64,000 nucleotides of DNA, from NCBI GenBank assembly GCA_964542755.1, contig CAZIWL010000005.1:13158-77157 (forward strand), in the 5' to 3' direction. Under the pieces are notes generated by a model that was not told the DNA's origin, did no database searches, and saw nothing but the letters and a program-made list of their open reading frames with translations. The translations under genes were made by a program, and so were the position numbers. Of this stretch, positions 32,866-40,845 are shown in pieces (positions within the stretch are counted from its first letter, which is position 1; every line of letters begins with the position of its first letter). Origin of the DNA: SKLM01 sp964542755. GTDB lineage: Bacteria; Chloroflexota; Anaerolineae; B4-G1.

Positions 32866-34350
32866 ATGGACATTAATGTCACCAAGGACTATTACAGCAT
32901 CTTGGGTGTATCCCCTTTCTCCACCCAGGAGGAGATCAAACAGGCCTATCGGCAGCTGGCTCTCCGCTACCATCCTGACAGCCGTGAGGCCGACACGTCC
33001 ACACGTCTCTTTCATCAAGTACACGAGGCCTACGCCGTGCTGGCCAATCCTGAGACCCGTCGCTCATACGACCGGCAGCGGGATGAGAAGCGGGCAGATG
33101 AGACCGCTCCCCTGATCCTTGATGTCGTGCAGAGCCAGGAGACTCTCAGCTCGAGGCATGACGAGCAGATACTCTACGCCCTGCTGGAGGTCCGTCCCGG
33201 AACCGTCTCCAGCCGTGAGCGCCTACCTCTTGACCTATCGATGGTGATCGACAAGAGCACCTCGATGAAGGGGGCTCGCCTTGCCAGCGTGAAGGCTGCA
33301 GCCCGGGAGATTCTCGATCAGCTCAATGATGACGACTTCCTGGCTATCGTTAGCTTCAACGACCGGGCTGACCTTCTGATATCCGACCAGGTTGGGGTGA
33401 GCCGTGCCCGCGCCAAGAGAGCCATCAACGGCCTGCGCGCGGAGGGGGGAACGGAACTGCTAAGAGGACTCCGTATTGGTCTCGATGCTCTAAGCAGCTA
33501 CCGGGGACACGATGTGGTGCGCCACCTGTTTCTTCTCACGGATGGGCGGACATACGGGGATGACGACGCATGTGTCGCGGCGGCAGCCGAAGCCGCCGAC
33601 AAGGATATCGGCATCACCGCTATGGGCATCGGAGAGGACTGGAACGACGATCTCCTGGAGGAGATGGCGGCCCTCAGTGGTGGTACGTCGGCCTACGTGT
33701 CGTCGCCCGGGCAAGTGCGTGCCCTGTTGCACGGGATGATCCGCAAGCTCAGTTCGGTTTTCGCCACGGAGATGATCCTCAGTGTGCGGACGGCCCCGGG
33801 GGTATCAGTAGAGAGCATCTTCCAGACTTCACCCTCCCTGGAGCGTCTCCAGCTCTCCGAGGGTGTGACTCGGTTGGGACCGCTGGAGGTTGAGACGCCC
33901 AGGAGGATCCTCATCGAGATTGCCGTCGAGGCCAGGCCGCCGGGCGACCATCGTCTCCTCCAAGCCGACCTGTTCGGCGATGTGCCGAAGCTAGAGAAGC
34001 GGAGCGAGAGGCTCCGGCGCGCCATCTGGTGTCGATTCACCGACGAGGGGATTGACCAGGAGGAGCAGCAGGTCCCTGAAGTCATCCTCAGATTGGTGAG
34101 CCGGATCACACTCTATCGTATGCAGGAGCAGGCATGGTCGGCTCTTGAGGAAGGCAACGTCGATCAGGCGACTCGTCGGTTGGAGGTGGTAGCGACCCGC
34201 CTCCTTGACATGGGTGAGGAGCGCTTGGCGCAAGCTGCTCTGCTTGAGGCCAAGCATATCGCCGAAAGGGGAGGCGCCACGGAACGAGGTCGCAAGGAGA
34301 TCAAGTACGGCACCCGCCGTCTCAGTCTCAGGAGCGAGGCCTATGATTGA
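32866..34350 (+). CDS. J-domain / von Willebrand factor A fusion protein
   Basis: A 494-aa protein. Residues ~5-75 are a J domain with HPD intact (RYHPDSRE), so it can recruit a DnaK. From ~115 follows a vWA domain: MVIDKSTSMKG gives the MIDAS D-x-S-x-S, with GGTELLRGL and FLLTDG supplying further ligands. The C-terminal ~200 residues are helical with no known fold. J-vWA fusions are rare; here the partners are a kinase, PP2C phosphatase and FHA protein, suggesting a phospho-controlled chaperone scaffold. ATG 32866 gives the standard J-domain start; ATG 32848 is an alternative. The stop overlaps the FHA gene by 8 nt. Confidence 0.88.
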   Translation: MDINVTKDYYSILGVSPFSTQEEIKQAYRQLALRYHPDSREADTSTRLFHQVHEAYAVLANPETRRSYDRQRDEKRADETAPLILDVVQSQETLSSRHDEQILYALLEVRPGTVSSRERLPLDLSMVIDKSTSMKGARLASVKAAAREILDQLNDDDFLAIVSFNDRADLLISDQVGVSRARAKRAINGLRAEGGTELLRGLRIGLDALSSYRGHDVVRHLFLLTDGRTYGDDDACVAAAAEAADKDIGITAMGIGEDWNDDLLEEMAALSGGTSAYVSSPGQVRALLHGMIRKLSSVFATEMILSVRTAPGVSVESIFQTSPSLERLQLSEGVTRLGPLEVETPRRILIEIAVEARPPGDHRLLQADLFGDVPKLEKRSERLRRAIWCRFTDEGIDQEEQQVPEVILRLVSRITLYRMQEQAWSALEEGNVDQATRRLEVVATRLLDMGEERLAQAALLEAKHIAERGGATERGRKEIKYGTRRLSLRSEAYD

Positions 34351-34858
34351 GTGTCCATCCTGCGGAAGGAAGCACCGCCCGGGAAGCCTTTTCTGCAGTG
34401 AATGCGGTGGGTATCTGCCGACCGCGGGGCGGCCCGGAACAGAACCAATCCCGGGGCGCGAGTTGCCCAACAGGCAGGCTCGAGCCTGGGGGCCCAGCAC
34501 GAAGAGCGCCGGAGAGTCGGGGAGGACCGGCACGAAGCTGCAGATCAGGGTGGTCTCCAACGAGCGCGAGATTCAGTTGCCTCCGGGGGCGGATGTGCAT
34601 GTGGGCAGGCTGGACGCCGCTCAGGACATCTTCCCCGACGTCGATCTAACCCCGGACGGTGGTTTGAAGGGCGGCGTATCGCGATGCCACTGCCGTATCT
34701 ATGGGGAGGACGGCGACTACTACGTCGAGGACCTGGGAAGCGCGAACGGGACCTTTCTTAACGGGGAGCGGCTGACCCCCTACCTACCTCACGTGCTCGG
34801 GGAGGGCGACCGGCTCCAGCTCGGCCGTGTGGAACTGGTGGTCACGGTCCTGGAGTAG
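34343..34858 (+). CDS. Zinc-ribbon FHA domain protein
   Basis: A 171-aa protein with an N-terminal zinc ribbon (CPSCGRKH...CSECGGYL, residues 4-25), a flexible linker, and a C-terminal FHA domain (~75-170) with VHVGRLD, GVSRCHCRIYG and LGSANGTFLNG. The Arg, Ser, His and Asn that bind phospho-threonine are all present. It should read the output of the kinase in the same operon. ATG 34343 overlaps the J-vWA gene by 8 nt, giving translational coupling; the longer frame from 34205 is not used. Confidence 0.9.
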   Translation: MIECPSCGRKHRPGSLFCSECGGYLPTAGRPGTEPIPGRELPNRQARAWGPSTKSAGESGRTGTKLQIRVVSNEREIQLPPGADVHVGRLDAAQDIFPDVDLTPDGGLKGGVSRCHCRIYGEDGDYYVEDLGSANGTFLNGERLTPYLPHVLGEGDRLQLGRVELVVTVLE

Positions 34859-34883
34859 GACCTCGTGGACTGGGAGGGAGACC

Positions 34884-35126
34884 ATGGCCTACACCGTATT
34901 GGTACATATCTTGAACGAGGAATCCGTCGTGGGGGAGATCGAGCGCGTTCCGGAGCCTACGGACCAGGTCCTCATCATCCACAACGTCCGTTATCGCGAT
35001 GGCCGGGATGTCTCCTACGTCCTGCCGGAGACTGACACGGTCATCTACCCTTGGCAGCGTATTCACTGTGTCGAGATTCTGCCTAGCGGGGACGAGGAAG
35101 AGGTGGTCAGCTTCATCAGGGAGTGA
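34884..35126 (+). CDS. 80-aa conserved-looking small protein
   Basis: An 80-aa soluble protein starting at ATG 34884 behind GGGAGGGAGA. It reads like a small beta fold: YTVLVHILNEESVVGEIE, VLIIHNVRYRDGRDV, TVIYPWQRIHCVEIL. The length, strong ribosome site and tight place in the operon (25 nt after the FHA gene; ends 17 nt before the response regulator start) indicate a real gene. I do not recognise the family. Confidence 0.7.
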   Translation: MAYTVLVHILNEESVVGEIERVPEPTDQVLIIHNVRYRDGRDVSYVLPETDTVIYPWQRIHCVEILPSGDEEEVVSFIRE

Positions 35127-35143
35127 GCGGAGGGAGGGCGTCC

Positions 35144-35884
35144 ATGACCGATGGCCATGAAGGCTTGATCCTGGTCGTTGACGATGAACCGCGTATGACG
35201 CGTTTCATTCGCATGAACCTGGAGTTGGAGGGGTATCACGTCATTGAGGCTCACGACGGAATTGAGGCGCTCGACAAGGTTCGAACCGAGCTGCCCGATC
35301 TGGTTATCCTCGACGTGATGATGCCCGAGTTGGATGGCTTCGAGACGCTGCGGATGCTGAGGGAGATATCGAGTGTGCCGGTCATCATGCTGACCGTCCG
35401 AGACGAGGAAGAGGACAAAGTCCGTGGCCTGGAGTTGGGCGCCGATGACTACGTCACCAAGCCTTTCAGCGCCCGCGAACTCGCCAGCCGCGTGAAGGCC
35501 GTACTCCGTCGGACGCAGGGGCCGGCCAGTCCTCAGGAGTCCATCGTGACCGTGGACGATCGGCTCAGCATCGACTTCAACAAGCGCGAGGTCATCGTCG
35601 AGGGCGAGAGGATTCACCTCCGTCCCACGGAGTTCCGTCTCCTCTATCATCTAGTGCAGAACGCCGGCTGGGTCGTGCCCCACGAGACACTCCTCTCCAA
35701 AGTTTGGGGCTACGAGTACGGGGAGGACGAGATCCAGAACTTGCGGCTCTACATCAGCTATCTAAGGAAGAAGATCGAGCCCGACCCTTCGGATCCTCAG
35801 TATATCTTCACCGAGATCGGGACCGGATACCGCTTCGTCGACTTCAAAGAGGAGGCCAGCGAGCGAGGAGCACATTCTGTCTAG
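35144..35884 (+). CDS. OmpR/PhoB-family response regulator
   Basis: A 246-aa regulator. The receiver domain (~8-120) has DDEPRMTRF, the phospho-acceptor Asp at ~56 (VILDVMMPELDG) and the KPFSARE lysine. The winged-helix DNA-binding domain (~145-235) ends in YISYLRKKIEPD...TGYRF. No histidine kinase is adjacent, and it is the last gene of the Ser/Thr kinase operon, so cross-talk is possible: the output could be set by Ser/Thr phosphorylation. ATG 35144 behind GGGAGGG is preferred to GTG 35123. Confidence 0.95.
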   Translation: MTDGHEGLILVVDDEPRMTRFIRMNLELEGYHVIEAHDGIEALDKVRTELPDLVILDVMMPELDGFETLRMLREISSVPVIMLTVRDEEEDKVRGLELGADDYVTKPFSARELASRVKAVLRRTQGPASPQESIVTVDDRLSIDFNKREVIVEGERIHLRPTEFRLLYHLVQNAGWVVPHETLLSKVWGYEYGEDEIQNLRLYISYLRKKIEPDPSDPQYIFTEIGTGYRFVDFKEEASERGAHSV

Positions 35885-36481
35885 GTCGCGCCCATGGTTC
35901 GGCTGGGGCTCACGGATTTCGGGTTTGCGATGACGTTGATCTGCACGGGGTGGATGACCGCGACGGTATACCGACGGGAGGCGAGTTGGTCGTAGAGGCG
36001 AGCCCATGATGATCGGAAGGCACCGGAGCGACCTGTACGGACTCACCAAGGGTTTCCCACCTCTCTATGAGTGACGCGACTCCAGAATGGTTTCTGAGAG
36101 TGGCCCTCGGAAACCCTACTCCGCCAGCCTTGCTCATCTGGGAGGAGAGCCTGGTTGTGGCAGCTGGCAATTTCGATGCCAACGAAGGTCGTCAGTGCCT
36201 TCCAAAGGGCTGGTCACGCCCGATGACGCTCCTGCTCTCTTCCGCCTTCCGGGTTCCCCTACAATCCTGCAAGTGATACGTAGCTCATCCAAAAACTTCC
36301 TCGCTCGCAGTCGCCCGCGGTAGACGAGGTACCAGTCCCTTGCTTGCGTCTCGCCCCCAGAGAGCACCGCCCAGCACCTCCACTCTCAGAAGCCAAGGTT
36401 CCCGCCGCGGCAGGAGAGGCTCGCCACGAGCATGGAAGGAGTCTTCTCGGTATGGGTGCAAGCAGCTGGTAGGACAATGAG
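35885..36481. other. Gene-free, degraded stretch
   Basis: About 600 nt with no convincing frame on either strand. A short hairpin GGTTTC/GAAACC lies near 36090-36113. It lies between the signalling operon and an acetyltransferase pseudogene and is probably decayed sequence. Confidence 0.5.
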
Positions 36482-36931
36482 GTGCGTGTCAGTCTGCACG
36501 CTGTCAGCAGCGAAAACTGGCGTGATGTGGCCGCTCTTCAGGTCACAGAAGTGCAGCGGGCCTTCGTCGCTGAGCCCAGCTACTACCTGGCGCGCTGCTG
36601 TTATGGGAAGGATTAGCACCTGCTGGCAATCTACACCGACGCGCGTGTCATCGGCTTCATGATATGGGCTCTCGATCCGGCGGACGGCAGTTGCTGGCTG
36701 GGCGGGGTACTGATCGACCAGGCATGTCAGGGACAGGGCTACAGCAGAGAAGCAGTTCGAGCCGCGATCAGGATGCGATCGGAAGCAGAGGGATACCAGG
36801 ACTTTGCGCTATCGTACAGTCCGTCTAACACAAGGGCGAAACATCTCTACGAGACGCTGGGCTTTGTCGAGACCGATGATTGGGAAGGCAATGAGATCGT
36901 GGCGCGTCTGTCGGTTGAGGGGTTGATCTGA
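36482..36931 (+). pseudogene. GNAT acetyltransferase, broken by one amber codon
   Basis: From GTG 36482 (AGGA 7 nt upstream) the frame reads a GNAT enzyme: NWRDVAALQVTEVQRAFVAEP, SYYLARCCYGKD, then TAG at 36614-36616 where Trp (TGG) is expected (GKD-W-HLLAIY). It continues unbroken through ARVIGFMIWALDPADG, the acetyl-CoA loop QACQGQGYSREAV and HLYETLGFVETDD to 36931. Relatives act on spermidine or similar amines. A single TGG-to-TAG change would explain the break, so the loss is recent or a sequencing error. The downstream part alone could start at ATG 36659 but would lack half the fold. Confidence 0.8.
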
Positions 36932-37519
36932 TGCGGCGCACAACGGACATCTCGGTCACTCCGTCTGTGCTTGTGGACGACAGACCGATCAGAAAGCCAG
37001 AGGAGACCAACGGGAGGACAGCCATAGCACCGAGTGTGACGATCGGACAATGGGCATCCTCCATCATCTGAGATTCGGACATACCTGTACGCCAAGTCGT
37101 ATGGCTGTTCCACCGACGGCTTTCTTGTTTTCACGATGACGTCGTGCCGCGCGTAGCGGACACCCAAGAAGGATACACGCGCCCTCGATTCCGGATAGGG
37201 TTTCTTATGTCGTCATCCCCGCGGGCGCGGCGGGGTGATCCCCACCCTCGCTGCCTCGTCACCGCTTCCTGGCCCTCCAGGTACTCTGACTGCTCTTCAT
37301 CGTGCTCCGCAGGCTTTCCACTCAGTCTGTCCGCGAGTGGTCTCGCGCCGAGTGAAAGCCACGGCCGACAGGTTCCTTGCAGCGCCTTTCTTCTTATGCC
37401 TTTCCTATGGCCCTCTAATGCAAATCTAATGGACTTGTGTCATCATACAGTCGAGTCGGAATGGCTTGATCAAGATTTCTGGCTTGGTTGGCTTGGAATA
37501 GGTAACAGGAGGTGCAGAT
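36932..37519. other. Gene-free stretch before the Hsp20 pair
   Basis: Nearly 590 nt without a gene I can support. Open frames are short and of unlikely composition. No clear sigma-A promoter was found before hsp20; AT-richer sequence lies at about 37420-37515. Confidence 0.5.
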
Positions 37520-37969
37520 ATGTCACAGTTAACACGTTGGGAGCCCTTCCGTGACCTAGTGAGTCTACGGGAGGCGATGGATCGGCTCTTCGAGGAGAGC
37601 GTTGTGCGACCTCGATCTGGGGAGCTTTCCCCGCGGATGGTCGGGACGTTGGCAATCGACATGTGGGAGACCGATGACGACATCGTGGTCAAGACAGCGG
37701 TTCCGGGGGTCAATCCCGAGGATATCGATATCACCGTGACCGGCGACACATTGACCATCAAGGGCGAGACCAAGACCGAGGAAGAGACTGAGGAAGGTAA
37801 CTACGTGTGTCGGGAGATGCGGTACGGCTCCTTCTCACGCTCCATCACGGTGCCAATGCCTGTGGAATCCGAGAAGGCGGAAGCGGAGTTTGAGGATGGG
37901 ATGCTGACTCTCAAGCTGCCGAAGGCTGAGGAAGTGAAACCGAAGTCGATCAAGGTCAAGTCCAAGTAG
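37520..37969 (+). CDS. Hsp20/alpha-crystallin small heat shock protein 1
   Basis: A 149-aa small heat-shock protein. N-terminal WEPFRDLVSLREAMDRLFEES, then the alpha-crystallin domain (~45-140): IDMWETDDDIVVKTAVPG, GDTLTIKGE, YGSFSRSITVP and the signature FEDGMLTLKLPK. It holds unfolded proteins for DnaK/ClpB. AGGAGGTG precedes ATG 37520. A second Hsp20 gene follows after 41 nt and both share the terminator at 38480-38516. Confidence 0.95.
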   Translation: MSQLTRWEPFRDLVSLREAMDRLFEESVVRPRSGELSPRMVGTLAIDMWETDDDIVVKTAVPGVNPEDIDITVTGDTLTIKGETKTEEETEEGNYVCREMRYGSFSRSITVPMPVESEKAEAEFEDGMLTLKLPKAEEVKPKSIKVKSK

Positions 37970-38010
37970 TTGACCATTGAAAATCATACGTGTTACTCGG
38001 AGGTGACAGC

Positions 38011-38454
38011 ATGACTATCATTCGCGGAAACCCTTGGCGTGAGGCACGAACCCTACGCGAGGCGATGGACCAGTTGTTTGAGGATAGCTTTGTGCGTCCC
38101 AGCGAGGGGCAAATGGAGCGCACGGAACGCCGTTTGCGGTTGCCGCTGGACGTATACACCACACCGGAGGAGATCGTCATCATCGCGTCCCTCCCCGGGC
38201 TTACGCCGGATGAGGTCGATGTGACGATCGATGATGATCGTCTGATGATCCGCGGGGAGTTGCGCCCCCCCCTGCAGAATGTAGATTACCTGTTTCAGGA
38301 GCGCGCGTATGGGGCTTTCTCACGGACCCTCACGCTCAACGTACCAGTGGAGTCCGACGAGGCCGAGGCTGTCTTCGAGAATGGTGTGCTGACACTCACG
38401 CTGCCGAAGGCCGAGGAGAGCAAGCCTAGGACGATCGAGGTCAAGCGCAAGTAG
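38011..38454 (+). CDS. Hsp20/alpha-crystallin small heat shock protein 2
   Basis: A 147-aa paralogue of the gene just upstream, with RTLREAMDQLFEDSFVRP, IVIIASLPGLTPDEVDV, RAYGAFSRTLTLNVP and the final FENGVLTLTLPK. ATG 38011 follows GGAGGTG. The two proteins are clearly diverged and may form mixed oligomers. Terminator follows directly. Confidence 0.95.
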   Translation: MTIIRGNPWREARTLREAMDQLFEDSFVRPSEGQMERTERRLRLPLDVYTTPEEIVIIASLPGLTPDEVDVTIDDDRLMIRGELRPPLQNVDYLFQERAYGAFSRTLTLNVPVESDEAEAVFENGVLTLTLPKAEESKPRTIEVKRK

Positions 38455-38479
38455 CGCAGCAGAATCTAGGACTGCATGG

Positions 38480-38516
38480 TGCAAAGAGGCGGGGTATTTG
38501 ACCCCGCCTCTTTGCA
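38480..38516. terminator. 16-bp terminator hairpin after the Hsp20 pair
   Basis: Perfect stem TGCAAAGAGGCGGGGT (38480-38495) / ACCCCGCCTCTTTGCA (38501-38516), loop ATTTG. It lies between converging hsp20 and mgtC and probably serves both. Confidence 0.85.
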
Positions 38517-38631
38517 TATCGCTCGGGTCTTCTGAATGGGTGGATCGGCAACGCTTCCCCAGCCCTATCCCAAGTACTGCGTGGGGAAAAGGCTCGCAGC
38601 TTTCCCGCATCGTAGCCGCCGGATGACCTGG

Positions 38632-39093
38632 CTAGGACGAATCTGACTCCGTCCGCCTACCCAGGTGGGGCGTCAAGGGCCCGAGGACCTGTAGGGTCAC
38701 GAAGGTTAGGGCGGTCCCCACCAGCGATATGCGCCACAGCCCGAGGCCGCAAGCCACACCAATCGCGGATGTGGCCCAAATTGCGGCTGCCGTGGTTAAG
38801 CCAAGCACCGATCCGCGGGTGACGAAGATTGTCCCTGCTCCAAGGAACCCGATACCCTGAGCGACGCTGGAGATAAGGCGCACAGGGTCAACCCGCGTCG
38901 GTCCGATCTCCGTCAGTGCTTGGGCTTCCTCAATGACCTCCAGCGTGACGAGGACAAATAGCGCGGCGCCCAGGCAGACCAGGATGAAGGTGCGCAGGCC
39001 AGCTGGCTTTTCCTCGTACTCCCGCTCCCAGCCGATGACGCCGCCCAGGACAAAGGCAAGGGCGAGACGTCCGACGATCATCCAGAAACTCAT
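38632..39093 (-). CDS. MgtC/SapB family membrane protein
   Basis: A 153-aa MgtC-family protein with four or five membrane spans: LALAFVLGGVIGWEREYEEKPAGLRTF (the family signature), VRLISSVAQGIGFLGAGTI and LTTAAAIWATSAIGVACGLG. MgtC is linked to survival at low magnesium and inhibits ATP synthase in Salmonella; the short form here lacks the C-terminal ACT-like domain. ATG 39093 follows AAAGGA. Single gene. Confidence 0.92.
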   Translation of the reverse strand: MSFWMIVGRLALAFVLGGVIGWEREYEEKPAGLRTFILVCLGAALFVLVTLEVIEEAQALTEIGPTRVDPVRLISSVAQGIGFLGAGTIFVTRGSVLGLTTAAAIWATSAIGVACGLGLWRISLVGTALTFVTLQVLGPLTPHLGRRTESDSS

Positions 39094-39230
39094 AGTCCTT
39101 TCCCCCTTCCGTTGGCCTGCCTGCAGGCGACATCAAAAAACCAGAAGAGCGCTGAGTCACCGGAGGATCCCTCCGAACTCAACGCACTTCGCTGGAGATG
39201 GCTAGACGCAGGACGCGTATCGGGTCTTCT

Positions 39231-39650
39231 CTACCGGGCTAGCTTGACCTCACTTGCCTCCGGGCCCTTATCCGACTCAGTCACGGAGAACGTCACTTTC
39301 ACGCCTTCATCGAAGTCTCTCTCGTTCCCTTCAGCAATGGCGTTCTTGTGGAAGAAGATGTCCTCGCCGTTCCGCATGGTGATGAAACCGTACCGCTTTC
39401 TCGGCTCATACCATTTAACCACTCCGGCCTGCTCGCCTTCCTCCAATGACTCTACCGACTCTACCGACTCTACCGACTCCACCGACTCCACCGATTCCAC
39501 CGACTCCACTGGCTGACCCTCTCGGCACTCCGGACAGAGAGAGGGCTCAACTTCCAACCCCATCTTTTCGAGCCGTCGTTGCTCCTCAACGGTGAAGACG
39601 TACTGCTTTTCGCACTTCTCGCATGTGGCCCACGTATCGCGGTGTGGCAC
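39231..39650 (-). CDS. Zinc-ribbon / cold-shock domain protein with VES repeat linker
   Basis: A 139-aa protein of two parts. Residues 8-42 form a zinc ribbon (CEKCEKQY and CPECREG). The linker is seven Val-Glu-Ser repeats coded by seven 9-bp units (39448-39510). A cold-shock domain follows (~75-138): GVVKWYEPRKRYGFITMRNGEDIFFHKNAI and KVTFSVTESDKGPEASEV, with RNA-binding aromatic residues kept. It likely binds single-stranded RNA or DNA. ATG 39650 follows AGGAGG after a ~200-nt leader from a consensus promoter; long leaders are typical for cold-shock genes. Confidence 0.9.
   Translation of the reverse strand: MPHRDTWATCEKCEKQYVFTVEEQRRLEKMGLEVEPSLCPECREGQPVESVESVESVESVESVESVESLEEGEQAGVVKWYEPRKRYGFITMRNGEDIFFHKNAIAEGNERDFDEGVKVTFSVTESDKGPEASEVKLAR
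39448..39510. repeat. Seven tandem 9-bp units coding VES repeats
   Basis: Plus-strand unit GACTCTACC or GACTCCACC, seven copies without gaps (one with GATTCC, the last ending in T). Copy number can change without shifting the reading frame of the cold-shock protein. Confidence 0.95.
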
Positions 39651-39858
39651 AGAAACCTCCTTATAGCACTTCTAACTGTAAGAAAACTCACCTGGCGACA
39701 GACGCACAACAGCGGCAGATGCCTCTGGCACCCTGCCCTGCCATCGTCTCCGGCTGTCCCCACGTGCTTTCTACGTGTGTCTCCTGCACGTCCACAGGTA
39801 CGTACTGAAGGCACCTAATCAAGCCTCGTATCTGCTCTCTGTACGTCCTGTTGACGCT
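39651..39858 (-). promoter_or_regulatory. Long 5' leader of the cold-shock gene
   Basis: About 200 nt lie between the predicted start (~39852) and ATG 39650. No conserved cold-shock leader family was recognised, but its length is consistent with temperature-dependent RNA structure. Confidence 0.35.
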
Positions 39859-39887
39859 ATCTTACGTGATGGAAGAGCTTTTGTCAA
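39859..39887 (-). promoter_or_regulatory. Consensus promoter of the cold-shock gene
   Basis: On the minus strand TTGACA (39882-39887), 17 nt, TAAGAT (39859-39864). Confidence 0.7.
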
Positions 39888-39990
39888 TGCGATGCTAGTG
39901 GTAGGTTCGCGGTGCGCGGCGGGGTGAGCAGCACGAGTTCCCGGACCCGACCAGTCCAGTGCAAGGGCACGATGAACGGCGGAGAGGCCA

Positions 39991-40018
39991 TTGCCAAATT
40001 GACTCTCCAGGGTAGAAT
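39991..40018 (+). promoter_or_regulatory. Promoter of the xdhC operon
   Basis: TTGCCA (39991-39996), 16 nt, TAGAAT (40013-40018). Predicted start near 40025, 44 nt before the xdhC ATG. Confidence 0.5.
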
Positions 40019-40068
40019 CAAGCCATCGGCAGTGGCGGCATACACTATCGAGGAGCTAGAGAGGCACC

Positions 40069-40842
40069 ATGAGCGATTCCAATGAGGCAATCTACGAGGC
40101 TGCGGTCAGGGCAATGCGGGATGGTGAAGCAGTGGCGTTGGCCACTATCGTGGACGCGGGCCCCTCGTCGCCGCGGGCGCCTGGGGCCAAAATGCTGATC
40201 TACGCGGACGGGAGGACTGAGGGCACTGTCGGGGGAGGGCCGTCCGAGGCCTGGGTCGTCGGTCAGGCCCGGGAGGCACTCATCGAGGGCCGGTCGCGGC
40301 TCATCTCTCGGTCGGCAGAGGAGGGGGAGGACGTGTGTGCCGGCGACATCAGCTGCTTCGTCGACATCCTGCTGCCTGAGCCGACGCTGCTGATCGTCGG
40401 CGCGGGCTACATCGGCCAGGCCGTGGCATCCATAGGGGCGTGGCTGGGCTTCCGCATTGCCATCCTAGACGAACGTCCATCGATGGTATCGCCTGAGCAC
40501 TTTCCAGATGCGGATGTTCTCATCGGTGGGTCCTTGGATGCGGAGCTCCAGTCTTATCCCTTGGGCGAGCACGTCTATGTTATCCTGGTCACACCGCACC
40601 ATTCCCCGGACGAGGAGGCCCTGGCGATCCTGGCCGAGCGTGAGGTTCCCTACGTGGGTCTGCTCGGCGGAAAACGCAGAACTGAGGCTACCTTTGGCAG
40701 GGCTCGGGCGCTGGGGGTGCCCGAAGGTTTCCTTGAGCAGATCCACACGCCCATTGGCATCGATATCGGCGCCGAGACGCCTAAGGAGATAGCGCTCTCC
40801 ATCCTGGCTGATGTCACCGCTGTCCGGCGAGGAGGACGCTAG
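40069..40842 (+). CDS. XdhC/CoxI family protein
   Basis: A 257-aa XdhC-family protein. The N-terminal CoxI-like part has GEAVALATIVDAGPSSPRAPGAKM and GTVGGGPSE. The C-terminal part is a Rossmann fold (LLIVGAGYIGQAVASIGAWLGF) ending with GIDIGAETPKEIALSILADV. XdhC proteins insert sulfurated molybdenum cofactor into xanthine dehydrogenase and CO dehydrogenase type enzymes. No molybdoenzyme is nearby, so the client is elsewhere. ATG 40069 follows a weak GAGAGG. An MFS transporter gene follows 3 nt after its stop. Confidence 0.92.
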   Translation: MSDSNEAIYEAAVRAMRDGEAVALATIVDAGPSSPRAPGAKMLIYADGRTEGTVGGGPSEAWVVGQAREALIEGRSRLISRSAEEGEDVCAGDISCFVDILLPEPTLLIVGAGYIGQAVASIGAWLGFRIAILDERPSMVSPEHFPDADVLIGGSLDAELQSYPLGEHVYVILVTPHHSPDEEALAILAEREVPYVGLLGGKRRTEATFGRARALGVPEGFLEQIHTPIGIDIGAETPKEIALSILADVTAVRRGGR

Positions 40843-40845
40843 TCT

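Noticed and set aside
36064..36276. Short open frames between 36.0 and 36.4 kb
   Set aside because: No conserved motif, no good ribosome sites, and several overlapping frames of equal quality.
39448..39510. CRISPR-like array
   Set aside because: The 9-bp units have no spacers and encode a VES linker within a gene.
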